A DNA stretch of 50,070 nucleotides from Chitinispirillales bacterium ANBcel5. GTDB taxonomy: Bacteria > Fibrobacterota > Chitinivibrionia > Chitinivibrionales > Chitinispirillaceae. The notes beneath the pieces were generated by a model that worked only from the letters and a program-made list of their open reading frames with translations, did not search any database and was not told the origin of the DNA. Of the stretch, positions 1-7,784 are shown one piece after another. The translations under genes were made by a program, and so were the position numbers. How positions within the stretch are numbered: position 1 is the first letter of the stretch; the number at the start of each line of letters is the position of its first letter. The DNA lies in assembly GCA_029688955.1 (NCBI GenBank), contig JARUKZ010000032.1:1-50070 (forward strand), read 5' to 3'.

Positions 1-1
1 A

Positions 2-61
2 CAGCCGGGCAAAGAGTTCTATGATTGGTTTTACCACTGGATCCTCCTGCCCAGAGCATAA
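2..61 (+). CDS. 3' end of an unidentified gene (partial)
   Basis: An open frame enters from the left edge and stops at TAA 59-61, giving the C-terminal tail QPGKEFYDWFYHWILLPRA. The aromatic, charged composition looks like real protein, but about 19 residues are not enough to assign a family. Nothing else is seen between this stop and the next gene. It could also be a chance open frame. Confidence 0.35.
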   Translation, partial: QPGKEFYDWFYHWILLPRA

Positions 62-205
62 TTTTATTGACATCGGTATAGCTATCATATATTTAGTACA
101 CGCGGTTTAATCACGCACTGTAACATTGTAGTAGATGATTTACTTCCAAATACCCGGAGTAAGCGCCCGGAAAAAGAATGTCAGGACTTGAAAGTTAAAA
201 AACAT

Positions 206-622
206 ATGGAAAGCGAAGTAACATTCATAGAATTAATCGAAAAAGCCAAACAGGTCTACAATCCAAGAAAAATATCATCATTTATCGAAGCTGGTGGTGT
301 CTCTGCTGCTATTCTTACAGAAGATAACAACATCTACATCGGTGTATGCATCGATACCGCTTGTTCACTTGGCATGTGTGCCGAACGCAATGCTATCGCC
401 AACATGATCACCAATAGTGAAAGCAGAATTAAAAAGCTTGTATGTTATGGTGGAGAAAACATTATTCTCAGTCCATGCGGAGCATGCAGGGAATATTTGA
501 TGCAGTTAGATAAAGAAAGCGGAAACATCGAAATATTAAAAGATATTCATGAAATGAAAACGGTTAAACTGGGAGATTTGGTACCCGATTGGTGGGGTAC
601 ACGCTTTGAAAGTCGTTATTGA
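206..622 (+). CDS. cdd: Cytidine deaminase-like zinc hydrolase
   Basis: The product of about 138 residues has the two signatures of the cytidine deaminase fold. CAERNA in the middle supplies a zinc-ligand Cys and the proton-shuttling Glu, and PCGACRE near residue 95 supplies the other two zinc Cys. This three-cysteine arrangement is that of the small tetrameric enzymes that convert cytidine to uridine in pyrimidine salvage. Blasticidin-S-deaminase-type relatives share the same motifs, so the substrate is not certain. I chose ATG 206; an in-frame TTG at 188 would add six residues, and neither start has a strong ribosome-binding site. The gene stands alone, with a terminator-like hairpin at 817-842 downstream. 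Confidence 0.8.
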   Translation: MESEVTFIELIEKAKQVYNPRKISSFIEAGGVSAAILTEDNNIYIGVCIDTACSLGMCAERNAIANMITNSESRIKKLVCYGGENIILSPCGACREYLMQLDKESGNIEILKDIHEMKTVKLGDLVPDWWGTRFESRY

Positions 623-754
623 TGCTTGTGGGTATAGTGTACTGATATCTATCGATTAGTGAAGTATTTTTTCTCTTTTTTCTTTCATAGTTCATCCTGA
701 CACAAATGAACACATTTAGTACCACCGTTGATGTTTATTGGACCACTCTATTTT

Positions 755-790
755 GCTACCAAGTTCGAGTGTGAATTCGAACTTGGTAGC
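755..790. repeat. Perfect 14-bp inverted repeat
   Basis: GCTACCAAGTTCGA at 755-768 is repeated as its exact reverse complement at 777-790, around an 8-nt loop. No T-run follows on either side, so it is not a classical intrinsic terminator. It could be an operator, a remnant terminal repeat or an RNA hairpin. It lies in the gene-free stretch 623-877, in which I see only this repeat and the next hairpin. Confidence 0.6.
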
Positions 791-816
791 CGGATATCTC
801 CTTTCATCCTCTGAGT

Positions 817-842
817 AAAAAAAGAAGCCACCGGCTTTTTTT
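817..842. terminator. Bidirectional intrinsic terminator
   Basis: A run of A residues, a short stem (AAGCC / GGCTT, extended by A-T and G-U pairs), a 3-nt loop and a run of seven T residues form a symmetric terminator. It could end transcripts from the deaminase gene on the plus strand and from the small minus-strand ORF at 878-1156. Confidence 0.65.
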
Positions 843-877
843 AAATACCATGTCTTTAAATCGAAGTTACCTCTAAT

Positions 878-1156
878 CTAAATTCTATCTTCATAACAGC
901 AAGAACAATTTTGACCAGTCCCATTGTAGTAATATATAGTAATAGTTTTATCTAATGCGATAGCAGCAGCTAGCACGTTAGCATACATAGCTTTTGCTCT
1001 ACTATCAGTTACTAATCCAAGGGAATAAGCTGTGGAGCCATTGCAAATCCAGAATGAGTTTCCTCTATCTCCTCCACCAGATCGCCCGAGCCCATCCATA
1101 CAAATCTTCAGAAGCGAAACAGCGTTACCTGGAATGCTACAATTAAAAAAAAACAA
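878..1156 (-). CDS. Small Cys-rich protein, possibly truncated
   Basis: The predicted product of up to 92 residues begins with a TTG directly before a run of nine T's on the coding strand. It contains a Gly-rich centre (GRSGGGDRGNSFWI), then a segment with strand-forming character (KAMYANVLAAAIALDKTITIYYY), and ends with a Cys cluster (CSCC) and YEDRI. The second half recalls small exported bacterial proteins of roughly 110-130 residues, but I cannot name a family. No signal peptide is visible. The homopolymer at the start suggests the real N-terminus lies upstream in another frame or has been lost, so this may be a pseudogene. Confidence 0.35.
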   Translation of the reverse strand: MFFFNCSIPGNAVSLLKICMDGLGRSGGGDRGNSFWICNGSTAYSLGLVTDSRAKAMYANVLAAAIALDKTITIYYYNGTGQNCSCCYEDRI

Positions 1157-1464
1157 AAGTGACAGGTTCCGGCTTTAACCCTTATCGTTTCGGGTTTATG
1201 CTTTAGATACAATTTACACGGTGGGTGGTTGTTGCCCGATATGCCCTACATGCTTCTGCTCGCGTTAAAGGAATAGCATTAAAGGCCAGGTGTACACCTC
1301 ACCATGGTCCGGGGGGATTTGATGAAATTCTTGCAAAGCGTCCCTATTTATCGGTCACTGAATTTATATTATAATCAGTATTAAGGGAGTGTTGTCGTAA
1401 CAGGGATATTGCGTCGCTCTGCTTTTCAGTATTGTCGTATAAACACAAGCACAAAAGAACTTTC
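1157..1464. other. Gap without a clear gene; debris-like sequence
   Basis: This stretch contains no convincing gene. On the plus strand, codons 1207-1374 stay open for 56 codons without a start codon and end in TAA. The translation includes RWVVVARYALHAS and GPGGFDEILAKRPYLS, which look protein-like. This may be a decayed coding fragment or part of a dispersed repeat. A purine stretch (AAGGGAG, about 1382-1389) lies upstream of the kinase but too far from its start to be its ribosome-binding site. Confidence 0.3.
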
Positions 1465-3606
1465 ATGCTAGATTTTCTCTCATTGATCCCCTTCGCAGCA
1501 TTTGCATTAAATCTATCGATGTTTTCCTATGTTCTTGGACAACGAAGAAACTCTCCTGTTATAAGGTCATTTCTGATCTATGCTTTTTTTATGTTTCTTG
1601 TACCGTTATTGGATTTTTTAGTCAAGCTTCCACTTCATGCAGCGGTTGTCGAATTTTTGCATTCTCTGATACTCCCAATCATTTTATCATTGGGGTTTTT
1701 GTTCCTCAACTTTGTTCTTGAACTAATTAAAGAAAAACGCAAAAAACTGTATTGGTTAAGTATGGTGATGTTCATTGTGTCGGTTCTGATCACTACGATT
1801 TTTCCGCCACTTGAAATTCTCCATTTACCGAACACCTATATTTATGTGCCTTCAGTATGGCTCGTTATTGCGTTCTTTCTGTCACTGATTATTTCTCCAG
1901 TCTATTCTTTGTGGTTGTGTATAAAACGTATTCAGAGAAGTAATGATGCTCAGCTTGTTAAACAGCTCAGACTGGTATTAATCGGCTCATTGATCTCCAC
2001 AATGATATCGATCACAGCAATTTGCAGCCCTGTTTTTCTACAAACATTGTTCCTAATGCGTTTTGCATCATTAGGAATACTCATCAACACAGCTTTCCTT
2101 TTCTTTGCAATAAGAGTGCACCACCTTTTCTATGTTGATGTGGAGAAAGTGGAGCATTCATTCAATGTAATCTTTGAGAACGTTCACGATGCAGTTCTTC
2201 TTCTTGAAGCAAACGGATCTGCTGTTCAGATTAATTCAAGCGCCCGTAAGCTCTTTAATACTCCAGTAATGAAACTAACCCGTTCCTTTCTTGAGCAACA
2301 TATTAAAGGATATAGTTTTATTCAGGATGGTGATGCTATTTCAGCTTCAATTTCAGACAACTTAGACACCAAAGATCTGATTATATCTCAATCACTTGTA
2401 AAAAGGTCAGATGCATCTTTTGGCAAACTGCTGATTATACATGATATCACAATGCAAAAAAGAGCTGAGCAGCAGCTGACACGTGAAAAGAACCTACAAT
2501 CAATCGGACAGCTTGCTGCGGGTATTGCACATGACTTCAATAATTTCCTTTGCGGAATAGTTGCGAATATCTCGCTTGCCAGATTAGAACTGGACGCGAA
2601 AAGTAATGCAGCCCAGATACTCTCTCAAGGCGAAGCAACAGCACTTTCTGCACGCGGACTCACCAGGCAAATACTTTCATTTTCAAAAGGCAGTTCTCTT
2701 CCAGGAGAAATTTTTGAACTTAATGAGATCATCAAAGATACCGCTGAGTTTTCAACCAGGGGATCAGATATAAAACTGCATTTTGAAAGTGATCTAAATC
2801 CAGTTTTTATAAAAGGTGATAAGACCCAAATTCGCCAGGTTATTCAAAATATTGTTATAAACGCTATCCAGTCTATGCAACAGGGTGGAGATATAAAAAT
2901 AAAGATTGAGAAAACAAAGGACACAAATACTGCTGCGGGTTTTAAACCAGGAAACTATCTTAAAGTGATCATACAAGATCAGGGATGTGGTATGGCACCT
3001 GAAATTTCATCCCGGGTCTTTGAGCCCTATTTCACTACTAAATCGACTGGAAGCGGACTTGGACTCGCTGTAGCCTATTCAATTATAAAAAATCATAAAG
3101 GAATTCTCACGATAGATTCTAAATTAAACCAAGGAACTACCAGCACTATTTTTCTTCCCATTACTGAAACACAAGCACCGGTAAAAACGATCCCGGAAGA
3201 TCTCAGGGTTCAGACATCAGGCCGTATTCTTCTGATGGATGATTACGCCCCGGTTCGCTTAAGTTTGGCCCTGCTACTTAAACGACTTGGGTTTTCTGTG
3301 GATGAAGCATCCTCAGGTGACCAGGCACTAAAAATTTTTAAAGCAGCACACCGTGAAGGAAAAAGGTACAGTGCTGTAATTACAGACCTTACAGTACCAA
3401 ACGGCATGGGTGGTTGTCAGCTTGCAAAACAACTACACCTCATAGATCCGGCACTGATAATCATTATATCAAGCGGATACAGCGAAGAAGTAGAGTTTTC
3501 AGACTACAAAAGCTATGGTTTTGCTGCAGCTCTGCATAAACCCTATAATATTAATGAGCTTAAAAAAGTACTGGCATCAGCACTACCCAAAGAGGTCAAC
3601 CCCTGA
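1465..3606 (+). CDS. Membrane hybrid histidine kinase with receiver domain
   Basis: Roughly the first 230 residues form seven or eight hydrophobic segments, resembling the 7TM sensor regions of some kinases. A PAS-like domain follows. The HisKA phosphoacceptor motif is GIAHDFNNFL, with its His at residue 356 counted from ATG 1465. The HATPase domain shows an N-box (NIVINAIQSM), a G1 box (DQGCGM) and a G2 box (GSGLGLAVAYSII). The C-terminus is a receiver domain with acidic MDD, phospho-acceptor Asp in VITDLTVPNGMGG and the conserved Lys in LHKPYN. HDFNN-type kinases of this layout usually pass phosphate to the attached receiver. No separate response regulator or DNA-binding partner is adjacent. 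An in-frame TTG at 1432 could extend the N-terminus by 11 residues; no start has a strong ribosome-binding site. Confidence 0.9.
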   Translation: MLDFLSLIPFAAFALNLSMFSYVLGQRRNSPVIRSFLIYAFFMFLVPLLDFLVKLPLHAAVVEFLHSLILPIILSLGFLFLNFVLELIKEKRKKLYWLSMVMFIVSVLITTIFPPLEILHLPNTYIYVPSVWLVIAFFLSLIISPVYSLWLCIKRIQRSNDAQLVKQLRLVLIGSLISTMISITAICSPVFLQTLFLMRFASLGILINTAFLFFAIRVHHLFYVDVEKVEHSFNVIFENVHDAVLLLEANGSAVQINSSARKLFNTPVMKLTRSFLEQHIKGYSFIQDGDAISASISDNLDTKDLIISQSLVKRSDASFGKLLIIHDITMQKRAEQQLTREKNLQSIGQLAAGIAHDFNNFLCGIVANISLARLELDAKSNAAQILSQGEATALSARGLTRQILSFSKGSSLPGEIFELNEIIKDTAEFSTRGSDIKLHFESDLNPVFIKGDKTQIRQVIQNIVINAIQSMQQGGDIKIKIEKTKDTNTAAGFKPGNYLKVIIQDQGCGMAPEISSRVFEPYFTTKSTGSGLGLAVAYSIIKNHKGILTIDSKLNQGTTSTIFLPITETQAPVKTIPEDLRVQTSGRILLMDDYAPVRLSLALLLKRLGFSVDEASSGDQALKIFKAAHREGKRYSAVITDLTVPNGMGGCQLAKQLHLIDPALIIIISSGYSEEVEFSDYKSYGFAAALHKPYNINELKKVLASALPKEVNP

Positions 3607-3739
3607 TACTCTTTTCTGATACTACAGTCACAGACTTACCCAAAACTATTTTATTTCTTGAATTTTCGTAATTTACTTCGTATAATTAAGTAGTAATCAC
3701 TATTCATTTACCCCATCGCCTCTATGAAAGTGAATTGCT

Positions 3740-4651
3740 ATGACTCAGAATTCTACTCCAGAAAGAAAATTATCTACAGATCAGCCAAAGAATGTTCATG
3801 AAGACTATTACGACAAGAATAAAGATGAACTGAGAAAACGTTTTCCTAAAAGAAAAACAGACGATAAATTGGCGTACCTAAAACAAGTAGTTCTTGTTTT
3901 TGGCAGTGCTATCATCATTATCTCCTCACTCATCAAAAAGATACCTCTTCATAAAAGCTTCACCGAAGTTGCAGGTTGGGATGTAACTATTTTATGTTGC
4001 GTAATCAATTTGACATTCGCCTATGCATTTGGTTTTGCTGCGGTTGTAGATGATTGGTGGTTCTTTTTTCCCGACCTGTTTACCGGCATTATATGGCAAA
4101 TTGGGGATGGGCAGATGATCCTGGGAGATGTTCTCTTTTATCCACTTGCGGTTATTATGGGACATGTAACGGTCATAGTAACAGTCAGAATGAACAATCC
4201 GATAAGTAATGCAAAACTCGACGCATTGCTCAAAACAGCTTTTTATATGATCTTGTTTACTATTACTTTTTTCGGTATAATTTTCGGTTCCACAGTGTTT
4301 AAGGGGATGATTCTATGGCTCTATCTACCATTTGGACTCGCAGGTCTTTTCTTTTACAAGCATTATAACGCGTTTCAACTCTGGGTTACCACAATTGTCT
4401 TTGTAACAGTTGAAATTCTTTGGGATGTTGTGGCCCGGGTTCAGGGGATCTGGATATTCCCCGATTCCTCAACTCACCCGGGACTCTATTTTAACGAAAT
4501 TGAACTCTTTAGCATTCTCAATTTTCCCGTTATATGGCAACCGGAAATGACACAGATGTCCTTCATCTCAGGGCTTATATGCCTGGTTTTCTTTCACCTT
4601 GCGCGTATGCTGCTTAATAAACCAGATTTAGCAGAAAGGCCAGGACCATGA
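3740..4651 (+). CDS. Polytopic membrane protein, first gene of lycopene-cyclase-like trio
   Basis: This 303-residue protein has a charged N-terminal tail of about 45 residues and then about seven hydrophobic segments. The C-terminal third (WDVVARVQGIWIF, then a conserved FP and WQPE before the last helix) recalls the lycopene cyclase domain, where a tryptophan/GIW segment is followed by a P-x-E-E helix, but the acidic pair is degenerate. It overlaps the next gene by an ATGA junction at 4648-4651, so the two are translationally coupled. Function is unknown. It could be a third, diverged domain of a membrane cyclase complex or an accessory carotenoid/terpenoid membrane protein. Confidence 0.55.
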   Translation: MTQNSTPERKLSTDQPKNVHEDYYDKNKDELRKRFPKRKTDDKLAYLKQVVLVFGSAIIIISSLIKKIPLHKSFTEVAGWDVTILCCVINLTFAYAFGFAAVVDDWWFFFPDLFTGIIWQIGDGQMILGDVLFYPLAVIMGHVTVIVTVRMNNPISNAKLDALLKTAFYMILFTITFFGIIFGSTVFKGMILWLYLPFGLAGLFFYKHYNAFQLWVTTIVFVTVEILWDVVARVQGIWIFPDSSTHPGLYFNEIELFSILNFPVIWQPEMTQMSFISGLICLVFFHLARMLLNKPDLAERPGP

Positions 4652-5019
4652 ACTTCCCGCTCTATTTGGCAATTGACGGGGGGCTTTGCATTGTGAGCAT
4701 TGCTTTGCTTTTCCCTCTTTTTAAACGGCTCGACATAATAGAGAAAAAAGCATTCATTTTTACGTTTCTTCTGCTCTGTATCCTCTCGTCTGGATTTCAA
4801 TACATCTGCCTCATCCGTGTAGAAGCCTGGTTTGTACACCCCGAGAACACATGGCTAATTCCATTACGAATTGCCGGTTCCCCTGTTGAAGAGTACCTGT
4901 TTTGGTACTCTTTTGCCCTGCTTATGCTTGAGTTTTATCTTTACCCAAGAGTGTATTTAAGATCAAAAAGGATAACCAAACCCGAACAATGCAAAAGTTT
5001 ATACCTCAAAGCGCAATAA
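4648..5019 (+). CDS. Lycopene cyclase domain protein, subunit 1 (CrtYc-like)
   Basis: The 123-residue membrane protein has three hydrophobic helices. The segment ENTWLIPLRIAGSPVEEYLFWYSF matches the signature of the split lycopene cyclase domain, with the P-x-E-E pair placed before the last helix. In actinobacteria and related systems two such small proteins (CrtYc and CrtYd) form a heterodimer that cyclises the ends of lycopene. The start ATG overlaps the stop of the preceding gene, and the next subunit begins 23 nt downstream. No phytoene synthase or desaturase gene is in the window, so a carotenoid substrate is a family-based inference. Confidence 0.65.
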   Translation: MNFPLYLAIDGGLCIVSIALLFPLFKRLDIIEKKAFIFTFLLLCILSSGFQYICLIRVEAWFVHPENTWLIPLRIAGSPVEEYLFWYSFALLMLEFYLYPRVYLRSKRITKPEQCKSLYLKAQ

Positions 5020-5041
5020 CTCCAATCCAAAGGGGGATGTA

Positions 5042-5356
5042 GTGGAATGGTTTCTGATATCATGGGTGGCTGGAAGCTGTGTTGTTGCTATCGCTATGAT
5101 TCTATTAACCGGTCTCAAAGTCGATCTCAGAGCCGCACTGCTATGTGTTGCAACTACATTCACACTGCTCTTTATCATTGAGCAGTATGCCACGTATGCA
5201 GGTATTTGGTCCTGGAACCCTGATGTTTCTTTGATAATGATCGGACGGGTGCCGCTTGAGGAGATGATGCTTTATATTACCTCTCCTACTTTAACAATTC
5301 TCTTTTTTGAGGGGTTTAGATGGTTATTGCCACCACAGAGAAAAGACTGCTCATAG
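5042..5356 (+). CDS. Lycopene cyclase domain protein, subunit 2 (CrtYd-like)
   Basis: The 104-residue product has three hydrophobic helices. The WSWNP turn and the GRVPLEEMMLYITSPTLTI segment are the second-subunit version of the lycopene cyclase domain, again with a P-x-E-E motif. The start is GTG 5042, set by the AGGGGG ribosome-binding site at 5031-5036; no in-frame ATG is nearby. It follows the first subunit by 23 nt and probably works with it as a heterodimer. The precise substrate, carotene or another polyprenyl chain, cannot be read from the sequence. Confidence 0.65.
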   Translation: MEWFLISWVAGSCVVAIAMILLTGLKVDLRAALLCVATTFTLLFIIEQYATYAGIWSWNPDVSLIMIGRVPLEEMMLYITSPTLTILFFEGFRWLLPPQRKDCS

Positions 5357-6030
5357 GTAAGTATGTCGGAGCGCTTAGTTGGTGCAGGAGAAAAACTTAA
5401 ACACTCAAGTAAAATGACCGGGGTAATTAAAAAAATGTGTCTTATATTATCACCGGCATAAAAAAGCCGCTGGGGCAAGTGCCCCAGTCCAAAGGGATAC
5501 GGGAATGTTACTGGCAGAAGTAAGCATTCCGCTATCCACTACGCCGGAATTTCGGCTACCCCTTAAATGCGGTCGTACCCATCCTGCAGAGCAACTCCTT
5601 TGAAAGCCAAATGCTGTATTTACAAACGACGCACGGGTAAAACGCGCCAGGGGGGACGGAAGGTGGCACTTTCTTAAGTGCCAGTGCCCTCAAAAAAGCG
5701 GAGTCCTCGCAGCGCTACAACCGAGGCACCGAGGAGGTACGACGAGCCTGGAGGACATTGTGCCCGAATGGGTAGAACCGGTGCCGTCCGCGGCAGGCGC
5801 CCAGGATATTATGGTTATACACCAAAATGCAATCAGTAGATATGAAACACCTGGTATTGGATTATCCTTTTGCATTGTACACAGCTCCAAAACGCCTGAA
5901 TTAGGAACTGAAAATCCCCTTGGCAAAGAAACCGTCATTTTCTTCTTCCACCCGGGATTATGGCATAAGAGCTCCCCGGCACACCATTAGCTCTTCATTT
6001 AATAAAGAAAACTGTGGGGACAAAAAACTG
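5357..6030. other. GC-rich gene-free block with many hairpins
   Basis: About 670 bases hold no convincing gene but are clearly richer in G+C than their neighbours between about 5460 and 5810. Visible structure: CTGGGGCA/TGCCCCAG at 5470-5487; a compound stem at 5495-5537 built from GGATA/TATCC, GGAATG/CATTCC and TTAC/GTAA around an 8-nt loop; GGCACTT/AAGTGCC at 5665-5682; and a long-range pair GGACGG (5654-5659) with CCGTCC (5784-5789). I do not recognise RNase P RNA, tmRNA, SRP RNA or a known riboswitch. It could be a structured non-coding RNA or a copy of a dispersed repeat. Short open frames on both strands look like shadows. Confidence 0.45.
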
Positions 6031-6035
6031 AGGAG
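6031..6035 (+). promoter_or_regulatory. Ribosome-binding site of the dehydrogenase gene
   Basis: AGGAG lies 8 nt before ATG 6044 and fixes that start rather than any upstream alternative. Confidence 0.7.
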
Positions 6036-6043
6036 CAACAGAA

Positions 6044-6922
6044 ATGAATATCGGATTTATGGGCATGGGCCGTATGGGCAGCAGAATGGTGACTCACCTT
6101 ATTATCGATGGCAGCAACGATATTTTTATCTATAACCGAACCAAATCCAAGCTCCAGCCGCTGCTCTCTATGGGAGCAAAAGCGACCGATTCCCCTGCGG
6201 AGCTGGCAGACAGGGTATCACTTCTGTTCACCATGCTTTCGGGCCCCGAAGCGGTTGAAGAGGCTGCAATCGGGGAACGGGGTTTCTTAAGCGCCCTTAA
6301 AGAAAACTCCATATGGGTAGATTGCAGCACCATTAACCCCGAATTTGCTAAAAAGATGTCAGATGCTGCAGGTAGTGTGGGGGTTCGCTATGTCGATTCA
6401 CCGGTCGGTGGCTCTTTGATCCCCGCTCAAAAGGGTGAGCTTGAGTTTTATGTCGGTGCAAGCCATAACGACTTCGAAGCGATACGCCCTGTTCTGGAAA
6501 TGATGGGGAAACGAGTAACGCACATGGGACAAACTTCCATGGGTGTAGCCATGAAAATGGTTCACAGCCTTCTACTTACCGGTACCATGTTTCTGGCCAG
6601 TGAGGCACTTATCCTGGGCGAAAAAACAGGATTATCCAGGCAACAACTTTTAGAAACCCTACTGCAAAGTCCGGTATCCCCACCTTTTCTGCAGTCAAAA
6701 CGCCAAAACTTTGAATCAGGATCACATCACACCCACTTTGCACTGAATCTTGCCCTGAACGATCTTCACCAGATACAATCCACAGCGTTTAACGCCGACG
6801 TAATTCTCGGAGCCACATCGGCCATTAAGGAGTTTTTTGCCTGCGCAAACAATGCCGGGCTCTCTGAAAAGGATTTTTCTTCAATATACCATTTTCTTAA
6901 AAACCCCTCTGAGAGGCAATAA
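6044..6922 (+). CDS. NAD(P)-dependent beta-hydroxyacid dehydrogenase
   Basis: At 292 residues this has the standard length of the 3-hydroxyisobutyrate dehydrogenase / tartronate semialdehyde reductase family. The N-terminal Rossmann motif is GFMGMGRMGSRM. The substrate motif DSPVGGS (about residue 118) replaces the usual DAPVSGG, and the catalytic region MGVAMKMVHS keeps the Lys but has His-Ser where the family usually has two Asn. Such enzymes reduce small 2- or 3-oxo acids (glyoxylate, succinic semialdehyde, tartronate semialdehyde) using NAD(P)H. The unusual K-x-x-H pattern makes the substrate uncertain. The gene is preceded by the structured block and followed after about 150 nt by the pseudouridine synthase. 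Confidence 0.85.
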   Translation: MNIGFMGMGRMGSRMVTHLIIDGSNDIFIYNRTKSKLQPLLSMGAKATDSPAELADRVSLLFTMLSGPEAVEEAAIGERGFLSALKENSIWVDCSTINPEFAKKMSDAAGSVGVRYVDSPVGGSLIPAQKGELEFYVGASHNDFEAIRPVLEMMGKRVTHMGQTSMGVAMKMVHSLLLTGTMFLASEALILGEKTGLSRQQLLETLLQSPVSPPFLQSKRQNFESGSHHTHFALNLALNDLHQIQSTAFNADVILGATSAIKEFFACANNAGLSEKDFSSIYHFLKNPSERQ

Positions 6923-7072
6923 AGAACACCATTTAACCTATACTATGCAACAGGGGTTTAGGGCAATGCAGAAAATCATAAATTTCCGCACACCTGACTT
7001 TTGTTTCATCCCGTCTCTATTTATCTTTTTGCTGACACAGCAGTTTCAGAGAAACCGGAAAGCTTAGTACCT

Positions 7073-7768
7073 GTGAAAAACAGCACCAAAAAATATCAGC
7101 GCATCGATAAAATTCTCTCAAACCTTGGTTACTGCAGCAGAAGCAAAGTTAAAGAGTTGCTCTCTGAGCACAGAGTTTCAGTGATGGGCAAAGTGATAAA
7201 GAATCCATCACTGAAGGTTGAGCCATCACAGGTAGTAATCGATAATGAGGCGCTGGATCATCCCGATGGGATAACGATACTTCTCAACAAACCTGCCGGA
7301 TATGTATGTTCTCATAACAGTAGTGAGGGTCGTAGAGTTTATGATCTGCTGCCCGAACGGTGGATGAAAAGAAACCCGGTACCTGTAACTGCAGGACGTC
7401 TTGATAAAGATACCACCGGTGCACTTTTGATTACCGATAACACCCAACTTGTCCACAGGCTAACCTCTCCCAGGCAGCACGTACAAAAAAAGTACCGTGT
7501 CACAGTAGACAAACCACTTAACGATACCCTTATAGTGCTGTTTTCTTCCGGGACACTAACCTTACCGGGTGAAGAGAAACCCTGTCTTCCAGCAGACCTT
7601 ACCATTATCGATGAGTATACAGCTGATTTAACCCTTACCGAGGGTCGATATCATCAGGTAAAAAGGATGTTTGCTACACAGGGCTATAGTGTAGAGGCGC
7701 TTCACCGCATGAGTTTTGCAGAGTATACTGTAAAAGGTTTAAAGGAGGGTGAGTGGGTAGAGCTGTAG
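7073..7768 (+). CDS. rsuA: RsuA-family rRNA pseudouridine synthase
   Basis: An N-terminal S4 RNA-binding domain (QRIDKILSNLGYCSRSKVKELL) is followed by a catalytic domain with LLNKPAGYVCS, the catalytic Asp in AGRLDKDTTGALLIT, and the RsuA-type C-terminal signature EGRYHQVKRMFA. Family members isomerise a specific uridine; RsuA acts on U516 of 16S rRNA, while the related RluB/E/F act on 23S. The EGRYHQVKRM form favours RsuA. I chose GTG 7073, which puts the S4 domain close to the N-terminus; an in-frame TTG at 7001 would add 24 residues of unlikely sequence. It converges with the kinase gene, which ends only 16 nt away. Confidence 0.85.
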   Translation: MKNSTKKYQRIDKILSNLGYCSRSKVKELLSEHRVSVMGKVIKNPSLKVEPSQVVIDNEALDHPDGITILLNKPAGYVCSHNSSEGRRVYDLLPERWMKRNPVPVTAGRLDKDTTGALLITDNTQLVHRLTSPRQHVQKKYRVTVDKPLNDTLIVLFSSGTLTLPGEEKPCLPADLTIIDEYTADLTLTEGRYHQVKRMFATQGYSVEALHRMSFAEYTVKGLKEGEWVEL

Positions 7769-7784
7769 AGAAGAGTTTAGTGTC

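Noticed and set aside
3740..5356. Complete carotenoid biosynthesis cluster
   Set aside because: Only cyclase-like genes are present; no phytoene synthase or desaturase occurs in the window.
5690..5990. ORFs on both strands in the GC-rich block
   Set aside because: Both strands are open in the same place, composition is odd and there is no ribosome-binding site; more likely noncoding structure.
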